Origin: Mytilus galloprovincialis
Taxonomy: Eukaryota > Mollusca > Bivalvia > Mytilida > Mytilidae
Assembly: GCF_965363235.1 (NCBI RefSeq)
Contig: NC_134843.1
Coordinates: 87,825,795-87,889,794 of the forward strand
DNA: 64,000 nucleotides
Direction of reading: 5' to 3'
The notes under the pieces are model-generated. The model was not told where the DNA came from, ran no database searches, and saw only the letters and a program-made list of their open reading frames with translations. A program made the translations under genes and the position numbers. Below are positions 25,070 to 36,109 of the stretch, piece by piece. Positions within the stretch are counted from its first letter, which is position 1. Every line of letters begins with the position of its first letter.

Positions 25070-25376
25070 TAATTTAATTTTGGATGTAACACGTCTTCTG
25101 ATTGGCTGACGTTATTTTGTTATGAGCCCATAGACATAATTTAGTGATGTGACCGTGACGTCATCAACGTTTTTTCATGGTTTTCTACGGTTTAAAATGG
25201 AATTTAGAATTAAATTATAAGAAATGACTGTAATATTTTTTCTGTCTATTCGAAATAACATAAAAAATGTGGTGCACACTGTTAAATAACCCGCTACACG
25301 CGTTATTCAGTGTGCACCAAATTTTTTATGTTATTTCTTCATAGACAGAAAAAATATTAGTCATTCCTTAAATATC
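25070..25376 (-). repeat. Hairpin-headed dispersed repeat, copy 2 (inverted)
   Basis: Reverse complement of the repeat at 4062-4370: ATTTTGGATGTAACACGTCT, GATTGGCTGACG, GTGACGTCATC, then the hairpin with GTGGTGCACACTGTTAAATA and the closing arm. Ends share AAGGAATGNCT. This copy carries an intact TGACGTCA where copy 1 has TGACGTAA. Confidence 0.85.
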
Positions 25377-25563
25377 TCTATTCATATAATTATTTTGGAT
25401 TGTATAACCATCAGGAGTCCTTTTAACATAAGTGCTGGTGGACGATTCTGCTGCAAATTCATGCAGTTACCCCTGTTAGACTTTATTTGCTTTACTATTA
25501 TGAAAAAAACAAATTGAATGTGTTAATTTTCAAATTTAAAAAAAAAAATACTTCATAAGCTAA

Positions 25564-25845
25564 GGCAGCAACCATTTGATTTTCTGGGGGGGGCTATGGT
25601 TTTTTTTTCTGTGCAAACTTTTTTTTTCGCCTGCGGCGAAAAACAATCTATTTTTTTCGCGACAAGTCGAAAACAATTTTTTTATTTCAATATTAGCATT
25701 ACACATAGTGGCAGCTGAGGGTGAAACAAACAAATTTTTTTTCTCAGAATCAAAAACAAATTATTTTTTTCTCCAAAAACTGGAAACAAACTTTTTTTTC
25801 CAAAAAAAACCATAGCCCCCCCCAGAAAATCAAATGGTTGCTGCC
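25564..25845 (+). mobile_element. Harbinger-like MITE, copy 1 (282 bp, TAA duplication)
   Basis: Perfect inverted ends of at least 33 bp starting GGCAGCAACCATTTGATTTT, flanked by TAA on both sides (25561-25563, 25846-25848). A 3-bp TWA duplication and GGC-type ends fit PIF/Harbinger non-autonomous elements. A second copy of identical length is at 39433-39714. The open frame across it (79 codons, very Phe-rich) is a by-product of T-runs. Confidence 0.85.
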
Positions 25846-25856
25846 TAAATAGTTAT

Positions 25857-26050
25857 CATAGGTACCAGGATTATAATTTAGTACGCCAGACGTGTGTTTC
25901 GTCTACATAAGACTCATCAGTGACGCTCATATCAAAACATTTATAAAACCAAACAAGTACAAAGTTAAAGAGCATTGAGGATTCAAAATTCCAAAAAGTT
26001 GTGCCAAATACGGCTAAGGCATTTTCAAATAGTTTCAAAAAGAAGATATA
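25857..26050 (+). repeat. Dispersed repeat fragment (ACGCCAGACGTGTGTTTCGT family)
   Basis: ATTATAATTTAGTACGCCAG through AAATACGGCTAAGGC. Recognised from memory as a frequent mussel repeat; no second copy in this window. Confidence 0.35.
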
Positions 26051-26599
26051 GCATAAAGTGAAAAAAATACCACTGTAAAACAGACTTGCTTCATAATCTG
26101 TTAAGAAAAATATGTAGTTGACCTTTACTTATTAAAAGTTTTATAAATTATAAATAAACTGAAGAAGATTACACATATTTAGGATATATGACTACGAACA
26201 TGTACGTATTATACTGAGTGTGTTGACCTATTGCAGGAATTGAGAACATTATCTAATATAGACATAAGAATATAACAATAATTAAACCTTGATCTGTGAG
26301 TCATCAAGGTGTGGTAGGATCCGGAAATTTTTTCACCTAATTTCGGTCATTTTCATATAACATAAAAGTTGGTACCCCTTTTCAAAAACAGATTGTCAAA
26401 ATCTCATTACTGCACGAGTATGCTCATACTCGTAGCATCAACGAACTTGTTTCACTGTTGCATCGCGTTTACTTCGTGATTTATCCTACCATTTTCCTAA
26501 AATCGATCAAAAGCAATTAAGGCAAGGCAACAGTTTAAGAATAAAATGATTTTAATGACTCAAAATCGTAATTTTCTCAGTCATCTGAAAAAAATTTTC
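26051..26599. other. No gene recognised
   Basis: AT-rich flank of the LINE copy. A short direct duplication TTCTCAGTCATCT occurs at about 26574 and 26598, next to the LINE junction. Confidence 0.4.
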
Positions 26600-29090
26600 T
26601 CAGTCATCTTAAAAAAATACAGAAGTTATAAACAGCTAGATGAGGAAAAATTTCTACATGATTTAGAACAGGCAAATCTTACAACAATTGTAGACAATGT
26701 AGAAAATGTTAATGAGGCTTATGATATTTTTAACATCAAATTAATGAGTATAGTCAACAACCACATACCAGAGAAAACAAGAAAAACTGTACACAAACCA
26801 GCACCATACATGAACAAACAATTAAAAAGTGCAATCTACAAAAAGCAAATGCTTCACAATAAATATTTACATACAAAATCGAAGAAGAACTGGGAGTTAT
26901 ATCGCCAACAAAGAAATCTTGCTACCAAACTTAGAAGACAATCTATAAGAAATTATTTTATAGAGCGTTGCACTGGTGGTCCAAAACAAAAAGATTTCTG
27001 GCCAACAATCAAACCTTTTTTAACAAACAAGGGTAGTCATTTTGATAACAATATTGTTTTATGTAACAACGATGAAATAATTAATGACCAATCAAATGTT
27101 GCAGAAATTTTTAATAACTACTTTGTAAATGTAGCCAAAGATATCGGCAATGATAATTGTGAGGTAGATGATAATCATCCAAGCATAAAATCAATAAGGG
27201 AAAATTGTAATGTTGATGGTAGTTTATCTTTTATAGAAATTAAAGATGACTTTGTTGAAAAACAAATTAATAAGATCAATGTAAACAAAGCTACTGGCTT
27301 TGATGGGGTATCAGTAAAAATCTTGAAAATAGCCAAACCAGTAATTGTTAAACCTATTACTCAACTTATAAATATGTCTATTAAGAGTTCAGAGTTTCCT
27401 GACGATCTTAAGGAAGCACAGGTAGTTCCACTGCATAAAAAGAATAGTCAGTTAGAGGCAGGAAACTACAGACCTGTTAGCATTCTTCCGGTGGTGTCAA
27501 AGTTCTTTGAAAGGGCCATATATCAGCAGCTAATAGAATATTTTAGTAAAATATTTCATCCTTCCTTGTCAGCTTTTAGACCTGGCTATGGCTGTAACAC
27601 CGCCTTACTAAAAGTCATTGAGGACTGGAAAAAAGCAGTCGATCAAAATTTATATGTGGCTGCTGTGCTAATGGACCTTTCTAAGGCCTTTGACTGCTTA
27701 CCCCATAATTTACTTCTTTTAAAATTGAAGGCATATGGCCTGTCAAATGAGGCACTTAATTTAATTGATAATTATTTATCAAATAGGAAACAGTGTGTAA
27801 AAGTCGGTGCATATTTTAGTACCTGGCAAAATATCTATAAAGGTGTACCGCAGGGCTCGATTTTGGGTCCTGTGCTTTTTAATATTTTTCTAAACGACAT
27901 TTTCAATTTTGTGAAAGAAAATGAACTGTATAATTATGCAGACGATAATACATTGTCACACTCAGGACCAGACCTAAATGGATTAGTTAAATCTTTGGAA
28001 AAGGAAAGTGCTGTTTTAATTGATTGGTTTGCTAATAACAAAATGAAAGCTAATCCAGATAAATTTCAGGCTATTGCTGTTGGGAATAAATCAAAAAGTG
28101 GGAATATTAAATTCAATTTGGATGGGAATGAAATTTTATGTGACACTGAGGTAAAGCTCCTGGGGGTGACAATAGATTATCAACTCAAGTTTAAAACTCA
28201 TATCTCTGATATTTGTAAAAAAGCATCAAGGCAGTTAAACGTTCTTAAAAGAATTGGAAAACATCTATCTAAATTGGGAAGGTTAACTATTTATCATTCA
28301 TATATCATGTCTAATTTCAATTATTGTCCTGTGGTTTGGCATTTTTGTGGGGAGGGTAATACTAAAAAGATGGAAAAAATACAAGAACGTGCCTTGAGGT
28401 TCATATATGAAGATTTTGATAGTGATTATGAAACTCTGTTATTAAAATCTGGTTTACCATCTTTAAAAATAAGACGCCTAAGAATGATGGCAATAGAAAT
28501 TTTTAAAATATTACATAAAGAATCACCGGTGTATCTCCATGATATCATTAATTTTAAAAATGTATCTTATACTTTTAGAAAACAACAAACTGTTGAAATT
28601 CCACAGGTGAGAACCACACATTTTGGCCTTCATTCATTAAGATATGCTGGAGCTACACTATGGAATGAGTTGCCTGACACGATCCGTGCACAGACAAACC
28701 TAAACCAGTTTAAAAGTATGATCAACAACTGGAATGGCAACTCATGCAGGTGTGGCTCCTGCAGATCTTAATACCTTTATTTTATTGTGTTAAATGTTTG
28801 TTCCATGTAGCTTATAGAAATTAGTTTGCTTTATTTATTTCATTCTGCTTTGCATGTGCTTATGTTTCAGTTTTTAGTGCTTTGCTTGCATGTGCTATGC
28901 TTTTTATTTATGAACTTTTTACTTGCAATATAGCTATCATAATTTGTATGTCTCATATGTGTGTTTTATGTATCTTAATATGTGTGTTGTTATTGTTATT
29001 AATGTCGGCAAAAAGCTCTACAGAGCTTATGTTTGTATTTAATGTAACCCGACTTGAAATAAAATTTCTTATCTTATATCTTATCTGTCA
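26600..29090 (+). mobile_element. 5'-truncated CR1/jockey-like LINE with open RT frame
   Basis: Open frame 26546-28771 (741 codons; the true element sequence probably starts near 26600 at YRSYKQLDEEKFLHDLEQ). Seen: a linker/thumb-preceding region, the RT core with ATGFDGVSVKILK (about 245), the AFDCLPHNLLLLKLKAYGLS block (about 380), GVPQGSILGPVLFNIFLNDI (about 432) and the catalytic YADDNTLSHSG (about 464). The C-terminal region CPVVWHFC...KIQERALRFIY...LWNELPD follows. The endonuclease domain expected upstream is absent, typical of 5' truncation at insertion. The 3' UTR (28772-29070) ends in AATAAAATTTCTTATCTTAT, a CTTAT-type microsatellite tail. The clade is closest in wording to CR1/L2/Rex1 groups; subgroup unassigned. 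The frame is uninterrupted, so the copy is fairly young. Confidence 0.9.
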
Positions 29091-29898
29091 TCGCTTACGT
29101 TTCTTTCGATTCTGAAGTCGAAATTCAAACCGGATGTAATGCGACAATACTAAAACGAACAATTCCGGACTTATTTCCGGGATTAGTTTTGTTTATCAAA
29201 TTCACAGGAAAACATCGTTTTTTTAATATTTACCTTTAATAATGTACGAATATTAATGAAAATAGTTGCACTTGCTTTATTTAGCAAGAAATCATTTTAA
29301 ATTTACGATTTAGTGTCAAATCTGCGGAAGAGAATTTCAGGCATGCGTATCATAGTAAACAAAGCACGTGTTAGTAGTGAAAAAAATCTTTTTTCTCCGT
29401 AAATTAAATCAAGTTTTAATTTAATTTTAAATCATTATTGACAATTGTCTTAGCTGAAAAGTAATTAAATAATGAAGACAGTTGGTATAGAATTTTAATT
29501 TCTTTATAATATTAGTTCGAGCTTGTGATTAAAATAGCCAGGTGTGAACTGAAAACACAGGTAAAGAGATTAGCGATCATTAGCCAATAGCTCCCCGAGG
29601 CATCAATATAGTTATTAGGAGGGCCCTCAGGATTATAACACTTTACTGGAGTGGCAGTTTAATTACATAAAATCGATAACAAAACAGAAATATGTTTAAA
29701 ATGGCGAAACTCAATCTCAACGAAATGACCGAAATTATTTCTGTTGAAAAATAAAATTTGACCTAAATCCCAATAAATGATTTAGGACTTTTGAGTGTCC
29801 GAATCGGTCCTGTCTGGCATATATGACCGTTTCCGGACCCTTGTCAGGTATCATAGAATGTGATCTCTACCAGACAGACATGACCCACTTGATTCTGT
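29091..29898. other. No gene recognised
   Basis: AT-rich stretch between the LINE tail and the LTR element. GAGGGCCCTC at 29620-29629 is a small palindrome. Nothing else is supportable. Confidence 0.4.
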
Positions 29899-30502
29899 TG
29901 TTATGATATAGTAATTATTATGTTTATTTATGTTGGCCTAATTTGTGTTGTATGGCCTGATAGTTGTTTACCAAATAATCTTATAACTGTTCAGTTTAGG
30001 AATCACTGGAACAATCACAGAATGATTGGAACTTTCTAGAATGATCCTTATAAAAGATGCGTAATTTAAACTTCTACGTTATTCCAGAAACTTCCGTTGT
30101 AACTTTCCAGGATTTTCCACAATGTTCCATTATAGAGTGTTCCAGAATTTTCCATGACAACACTATATATACAGACACTAAAGTTAAACTCTCATAATTA
30201 AACTTGGACATAGACATTGATAGACATTAGTATTCACAGCATTTGGATTGACACTTTTATTCTACAAACAACATCATACTGGATTGTGACATTAGTAGTG
30301 AACGTAATATTCAAATTGGATTCCGAAAGATTTCCGGATACAGATAAAGATAACAGATTGGACTCATATTTTGACAGTTAAGTTAACAGTAATATTTGTG
30401 TAATACCTTTTGTAAACTTTTGTATATTAAATATTGTTAAATTTTATTATTGATTTGTGTCTTTTGTTGGCTACAATTTAAAGGCGATTTCTGGCCGTAA
30501 CA
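29899..30502 (+). repeat. 5' LTR of the Gmr1-like element
   Basis: 604 bp, TGTTATGATATAG at the start and GGCCGTAACA at the end. It contains CACTATATATACAGACAC (30171-30188) as a TATA-like site and ATTAAATATTG near 30426 as a possible poly(A) region. Palindromic TTCCAGAA/TTCTAGAA words recur (30040-30150) and resemble heat-shock-type elements. Confidence 0.95.
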
Positions 30503-30592
30503 GAAATTGGGGGCTCGTCCGGGATCTTAAAAATATTTTATTCAAAATTTATTCAGTATTTAAATTATAACTAGCCAACAAAATTCTACAAA

Positions 30593-33500
30593 ATGGCATT
30601 TGATGCCGGTAAATTTTTGAAAACGCCAGACCTGGAGGGGTTTGATAATTTAAAGAAAGAGGAATTAGTGTTGCTTGCTAAACATCTGAAATTAGATTTT
30701 AAAGTATCTATGAGAAAACAAATTATAAAAAATTTGGTTATAGACAAATTAGTTGACGCAGAAATTTTAGGTGAAGAGGCTCTTGAACTTAAGGTCGAAA
30801 ATATTGACGCTTTCAAATTAAAACAGCTTGAATTAGAACATGAACTCAAATTAAAAGAACTGGAGATAAGAAAAGAAGATGAACTTAAATTAAAAGAAGA
30901 TGAACTTAAATTAAAACAAGATGAATTAAAGTTAAAACAGGCAGAACTTGAAATGAGGGAAAGACTAGAGATGGAGAAACTGAAAATTGAAATGGTCAAA
31001 GAAGAAAGCAACACTAAAGTCCAGTCGAAATCAGATTATTTTAATGCAGCAAAAAATATACGTTTGGTTCCAAAATTTTGTGAAAAAACAGTCGATAAAT
31101 ATTTTCCACAGTTTGAGAAAATTGCTAATAATTTGAAATGGCCAAAGCCATATTGGACTACAATGCTACAAAGTGTTTTTGAAGGAAAGGCCGCTGAAAT
31201 ATACTCCGCACTTCCATCAGAAAAAAGTTCTGATTATGACACGGTGAAACAGGAAGTTTTGAAAGCTTATGAGCTAGTACCAGAAGCATATAGACAGATA
31301 TTTAGATCTTATAAAAAGTTTGATTCGCAAACCTATGTGGAATTTGCTCGGGAAAAAGAAGATCTATTTGATAAATGGCTTACTTCAAAGAAAACAGATA
31401 ACAATTTTGATAACCTAAGACAATTGATGTTATTAGAAGAGTTCAAACAATGTGTTCATTTAGACTTAAAAACACATTTAGACGACAAAACTGTTGGGAC
31501 AATACATGATGCAGCTGTAATTTCAGATAATTATACCCTTTCACATAAAAGAAGTTTCAAGGGTCAAAATGTTAATACTTCAAGTGGAAATTACAAAAAT
31601 CAAAGCACTGAGCGTACTGATAGTAAGCCTGTTGCACAGAATAAGAGTCAGTCCAGTTATAATATGTCTAGTCCAAAATTTGATACTTTTGAGAAGAAGT
31701 CACTGACTTGTGCTTATTGTAAGAAGATTGGTCACCTGATGGCTGATTGTTTTAGACTCCAGAAGAAGAATGAACGAGATAATAAGCCGAAGACCAGTGC
31801 TTGTACGACACCTTATATTACCAGTACATTGGAATGCCCTGCGCGTCAGGCTTTTAAGTCCAGTTTTTGTGATTACATGGAGGAATACAAACCCTTTATG
31901 TCTGATGGGTTTGTTTCTATTGTTGATGATACCACTCTTCAGCCTATTAAGATTTTACGGGACACTGGAGCTTCTCAGTCTTTATTGTTAGAAGGTGTGT
32001 TGCCTTTGTCCGAGAAGACTTCTGTTGGTGCCTCCGTTTTGTTACAAGGTGTAGAGTTAGGTTGTATAGATGTTCCTCTCCATCGTATTTATCTGAAGTC
32101 AGATTTGATAACTGGACCAGTTGTTGTAGGTGTTCGTCCTAATCTCCCTGTTGAGGGTGTTACCTTATTGCTAGGAAATGATCTAGCTAGGAACAAAGTG
32201 GTTGCTGAACCAATTGTTACCAGTGAACCAGTGGTGGATGTTAAATCACCTGAAGATGATGCTGAATTGTATCCAGCTTGTGTTGTTACTAGGGCGATGG
32301 CTAGAAAACAACAAGATGAGAATTTGCAAGAAGACCAGTTTGATTACATGGACCTTTCTGACACTTTTATAGCTGATATTGAAGATCCTGGTAACTCAGA
32401 AAAGGCTATTATAAAACCACCTAGTGTTAACAAAAATGTTATTATGCCATGGCCAGATGTAAACAGCCATTCATTAGACCGACATAATTTACTCGAAGAA
32501 CAACATAAAGACCCTGAGGTTCTTCAGCTCAGCCAGAGGGCTCAACCACAGGAGGAAGCAGACAAAGTGGCCGAATGCTATTACCATCAGGACAGTATTT
32601 TAATGAGGAAGTGGAGGCCTCCTGATGCTACCCCAGAGGAGGAATGGAGAGTGCTATACCAAGTGGTGGTGCCTAAAGTTTATAGACAAGAAATTATTGG
32701 TCTTGCCCATGACACCCCCTTGGCTGGACACTTAGGTATAAGGAAGACTTGCCTTAAGATCTTGCAGCATTTTTACTGGCCTAAACTTAGAAATGATGTT
32801 GCAGAATACTGCAAATCATGTCATATATGCCAGGTTGTTGGTAAACCTAACCAGAAAATACCACCAGCACCACTTCTGCCTATTCCAGCCTTTGACGAAC
32901 CCTTCAGCAGAGTTCTAATTGACTGCGTTGGACCTTTACCAAAGACCAAAACTGGAAATGCGTATTTATTGACAATCATGTGTACATCCACACGCTTTCC
33001 TGAGGCTATTCCGCTAAGAAATATCAAGACACCTACTATTGTCAAAGCTCTTATCAAATTTTTCACGTTAGTAGGACTTCCTAAGTCTATACAGTCCGAC
33101 CAGGGATCAAATTTCATGTCAGATCTATTTCAGCAAGTCGTGTACCAGTTAGGGATTGCTCAGTATAGATCAAGTGCGTACCATCCAGAATCTCAAGGTG
33201 CCTTAGAACGTTTTCATCAAACATTGAAGAACATGATTAGAACTTTTTGTCTTCAATTTGACAGAGACTGGGATGATGGAGTTCACTTTCTACTTTTTGC
33301 AGTTCGAGAGGCTGTTCAAGAATCCCTTGGATTTAGTCCCTTTGAATTGGTATTTGGCCATACTGTAAGGGGACCGTTAAAATTGATTAAGGAAAAATGG
33401 ATAACTGAACATACTGACTTGAATCTTGTAGACTATGTATCTAGATTTAAAGAAAAATTGTATACTGCTTGTCAAATTGCTCAGAAAAACTTAAAAAATG

Positions 33501-35284
33501 TACAGAACAAGATGAAAATATGGTATGATAAAGATGCCAGGGACAGAGTTTTTGAGCCTGGTGATAGGGTACTTGTATTTTTGCCAGTCCCTGGACATCC
33601 TTTACAGGCTAAATATTGTGGTCCTTATACAATAGAGAGTAAAATCAATGATTTGAATTATATTGTAAAAACTCCAGGTCGGCGTAAACAAAACAGAGTG
33701 TGTCATATTAATATGTTAAAACCATATTTTGAGCGTACTAATGAATGTGAGAGTAAACCAGTTGCCACTTTAGGCATGGTTAAATTTGAGAACAATCATG
33801 GCAAACCAGATGTAATTGAACCACCTTTTAGTTCTAAAACTATGGAAGAGACAGTTAGATTGAAAAATTCAGAAATTTTGTCAAATTTAGACTCAAAACT
33901 TGCACATCTGTCTTTTGATCGTAGAGAAGAAATAAAAACTTTGGTATTTTCTTTTACAAATCTTTTTCCAGATGTGCCAAACAAAACCACTGCTGTTTGT
34001 CATGATGTTGATGTAGGAGATGCTTCTCCAATTAAGCAACATCCTTACCGGCTTAATCCACTCAAACTTGAAGCTATGAGAAAAGAAATTAAATATATGC
34101 TTGACAATGATATTATTGAGCCGAGTAACAGTGAATGGAGCTCTCCTTGTCTCCTTGTGCCAAAACCAGATAAAACCTTTCGTTTCGTGACTGATTTCAG
34201 AAAAGTAAATTCAGTCTCAAAATCTGATTCCTATCCGATTCCAAGGATAGACAATTGTATTGAGAACATTGGTCAAGCAAAATTTGTGAGCAAATTTGAT
34301 TTGTTGAAAGGTTATTGGCAAGTTCCACTGACACAGAGAGCTCGTGAAATATCAGCTTTTGTTACACCAGATGGCTTATTTCAATATACTGTAATGCCAT
34401 TTGGCATGAAAAGTGCTCCAGCTACATTTCAAAGAATGATCAATAATGTTATAAAAGATATAGACTGTTGTTATGCTTATATTGATGATCTTATTGTATG
34501 TAGTGATAGCTGGGAACAACATTTAACACATTTGTATGATACTTTTGATAGATTGTCACATTCAAATTTGACTGTTAATCTTGGTAAAAGTGAATTTTGT
34601 CAGGCCACTGTTGATTATTTAGGGCATACAGTTGGCCAAGGTCAAGTAAAACCTATTATGGCTAAAGTGGAAGCTATTTCCAAATTTCCACCTCCTACAA
34701 ATAGAAAACAACTTATGAGATATTTAGGCATGATAGGATTTTACAGGAAATTCTGTTCAAATTTTGCTACTGTTGTTCAACCATTGACTCATCTTTTACG
34801 AAAAGATTCTAAATTTATCTGGAGTGAAAATTGTCAAAAAGCTTTTGAAAATAGCAAATCACTTTTAATTAATAGTCCAGTTCTGATTACTCCAGACTTT
34901 GAAAAACAATTTAAACTTGCCGTTGATGCAAGCGATGTAGGAATAGGAGCTGTTTTATATCAAGAGACAGATGATAATGTTGAAAAACCTATATCATATT
35001 TTTCTAAGAAATTAGATAAACATCAGAAAAATTATTCAACTATTGAAAAAGAGTGTTTTGCAATGTTGTCAGCACTTCAACATTTTGATGTATATTTGAA
35101 TCCCACTGTATATCCTATTCTTGTTTATACTGATCATAATCCTCTCACCTTCATGCATAAAATGAGAAACAAGAATCAGAGGTTGACTAGGTGGAGTTTA
35201 TTGTTACAGGAATATGATGTAATTGTAAAACATATTAAGGGTAAAGATAATGTAATAGCTGATGCTTTATCTAGAGCTTATTAA
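30593..35284 (+). CDS. Gag-Pol polyprotein of the LTR element (Gag-PR-INT-RT-RH)
   Basis: 1563 codons in one frame. N-terminus with a SAP-like helix pair (about 10-60), then a Lys/Glu/Leu-rich coiled coil (about 70-140), a capsid segment with the wording ALPSEKSSDYDTVKQEVLKA and YELVPEAYRQIF, which resembles the SCAN/Gmr1 Gag fold (about 195-260), and a CCHC knuckle CAYCKKIGHLMADC (about 373). Next a retropepsin DTGAS (about 456), the integrase HH-CC finger (about 705-750) and the integrase core with DCVGP, SDQGSNF and the Glu in GALERFHQ (about 776-872). A GPY/F-type module follows (about 1005-1050). Only then comes the reverse transcriptase with YAYIDDLIV (about 1295), and RNase H (about 1440-1560). 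Known: this integrase-before-RT order in a Gypsy element defines the Gmr1-like group, whose Gag is the proposed source of the vertebrate SCAN domain. Confidence 0.93.
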   Translation: MAFDAGKFLKTPDLEGFDNLKKEELVLLAKHLKLDFKVSMRKQIIKNLVIDKLVDAEILGEEALELKVENIDAFKLKQLELEHELKLKELEIRKEDELKLKEDELKLKQDELKLKQAELEMRERLEMEKLKIEMVKEESNTKVQSKSDYFNAAKNIRLVPKFCEKTVDKYFPQFEKIANNLKWPKPYWTTMLQSVFEGKAAEIYSALPSEKSSDYDTVKQEVLKAYELVPEAYRQIFRSYKKFDSQTYVEFAREKEDLFDKWLTSKKTDNNFDNLRQLMLLEEFKQCVHLDLKTHLDDKTVGTIHDAAVISDNYTLSHKRSFKGQNVNTSSGNYKNQSTERTDSKPVAQNKSQSSYNMSSPKFDTFEKKSLTCAYCKKIGHLMADCFRLQKKNERDNKPKTSACTTPYITSTLECPARQAFKSSFCDYMEEYKPFMSDGFVSIVDDTTLQPIKILRDTGASQSLLLEGVLPLSEKTSVGASVLLQGVELGCIDVPLHRIYLKSDLITGPVVVGVRPNLPVEGVTLLLGNDLARNKVVAEPIVTSEPVVDVKSPEDDAELYPACVVTRAMARKQQDENLQEDQFDYMDLSDTFIADIEDPGNSEKAIIKPPSVNKNVIMPWPDVNSHSLDRHNLLEEQHKDPEVLQLSQRAQPQEEADKVAECYYHQDSILMRKWRPPDATPEEEWRVLYQVVVPKVYRQEIIGLAHDTPLAGHLGIRKTCLKILQHFYWPKLRNDVAEYCKSCHICQVVGKPNQKIPPAPLLPIPAFDEPFSRVLIDCVGPLPKTKTGNAYLLTIMCTSTRFPEAIPLRNIKTPTIVKALIKFFTLVGLPKSIQSDQGSNFMSDLFQQVVYQLGIAQYRSSAYHPESQGALERFHQTLKNMIRTFCLQFDRDWDDGVHFLLFAVREAVQESLGFSPFELVFGHTVRGPLKLIKEKWITEHTDLNLVDYVSRFKEKLYTACQIAQKNLKNVQNKMKIWYDKDARDRVFEPGDRVLVFLPVPGHPLQAKYCGPYTIESKINDLNYIVKTPGRRKQNRVCHINMLKPYFERTNECESKPVATLGMVKFENNHGKPDVIEPPFSSKTMEETVRLKNSEILSNLDSKLAHLSFDRREEIKTLVFSFTNLFPDVPNKTTAVCHDVDVGDASPIKQHPYRLNPLKLEAMRKEIKYMLDNDIIEPSNSEWSSPCLLVPKPDKTFRFVTDFRKVNSVSKSDSYPIPRIDNCIENIGQAKFVSKFDLLKGYWQVPLTQRAREISAFVTPDGLFQYTVMPFGMKSAPATFQRMINNVIKDIDCCYAYIDDLIVCSDSWEQHLTHLYDTFDRLSHSNLTVNLGKSEFCQATVDYLGHTVGQGQVKPIMAKVEAISKFPPPTNRKQLMRYLGMIGFYRKFCSNFATVVQPLTHLLRKDSKFIWSENCQKAFENSKSLLINSPVLITPDFEKQFKLAVDASDVGIGAVLYQETDDNVEKPISYFSKKLDKHQKNYSTIEKECFAMLSALQHFDVYLNPTVYPILVYTDHNPLTFMHKMRNKNQRLTRWSLLLQEYDVIVKHIKGKDNVIADALSRAY

Positions 35285-35368
35285 ATCACTTTGTATATAT
35301 TATGTATTTTTGTTCATATTATTCATGATAAGTTTTTGTTACACTAAAACTTCTTTTAAGGGGGGAGG

Positions 35369-35972
35369 TGTTATGATATAGTAATTATTATGTTTATTTA
35401 TGTTGGCCTAATTTGTGTTGTATGGCCTGATAGTTGTTTACCAAATAATCTTATAACTGTTCAGTTTAGGAATCACTGGAACAATCACAGAATGATTGGA
35501 ACTTTCTAGAATGATCCTTATAAAAGATGCGTAATTTAAACTTCTACGTTATTCCAGAAACTTCCGTTGTAACTTTCCAGGATTTTCCACAATGTTCCAT
35601 TATAGAGTGTTCCAGAATTTTCCATGACAACACTATATATACAGACACTAAAGTTAAACTCTCATAATTAAACTTGGACATAGACATTGATAGACATTAG
35701 TATTCACAGCATTTGGATTGACACTTTTATTCTACAAACAACATCATACTGGATTGTGACATTAGTAGTGAACGTAATATTCAAATTGGATTCCGAAAGA
35801 TTTCCGGATACAGATAAAGATAACAGATTGGACTCATATTTTGACAGTTAAGTTAACAGTACTATTTGTGTAATACCTTTTGTAAACTTTTGTATATTAA
35901 ATATTGTTAAATTTTATTATTGATTTGTGTCTTTTGTTGGCTACAATTTAAAGGCGATTTCTGGCCGTAACA
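35369..35972 (+). repeat. 3' LTR of the Gmr1-like element
   Basis: 604 bp, matching the 5' LTR except for one base seen by eye. Followed by CTGT, the target duplication. Confidence 0.95.
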
Positions 35973-36018
35973 CTGTAGAAAATATAGATGACATACTACG
36001 TAAATTTATTTACCTATT

Positions 36019-36063
36019 AGCAGAGACATATAATACAATTTAATTGTATTATATGTCTCTGCT
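36019..36063. repeat. Perfect 22-bp hairpin with one-base loop
   Basis: AGCAGAGACATATAATACAA-TT, a single T, then the exact complement. It sits 43 bp after the LTR element's target duplication and next to the reverse-transcriptase fragment's 3' side. It has no U-tract and is not a bacterial terminator; it is probably a mobile-element relic. Confidence 0.85.
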
Positions 36064-36109
36064 CTAGCCAATGTAGAAAAGTAAACGCATAACAAAACGC
36101 ACATTAAAA

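Larger units (their letters stand above)
29899..35972 (+). mobile_element. Ty3/Gypsy LTR retrotransposon, Gmr1-like order, looks whole
   Basis: Two LTRs of 604 bp (29899-30502 and 35369-35972) start TG and end CA, and I see one difference between them. The flanking direct repeat is CTGT (29895-29898, 35973-35976). A primer-binding site complementary to tRNA-Pro (TGGGGGCTCGTCCGGGAT) lies at 30508-30525, and a purine-rich GGGGGGAGG tract just before the 3' LTR. One long frame (30593-35284) carries all domains. The near-identical LTRs imply a recent insertion. It is treated as an element record only; activity is not claimed. Confidence 0.95.

Noticed and set aside
25576-25815. 79-codon frame conserved in both Harbinger-like MITEs (also 39445-39684)
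   Set aside because: Extremely Phe/Lys/Asn-rich, spans the inverted ends, and is kept only because the copies are young.
26546-26600. LINE frame start at the ATG at 26546 as a true protein start
   Set aside because: The first residues are in host flank with a local TTCTCAGTCATCT duplication; LINE-like wording begins near 26600.
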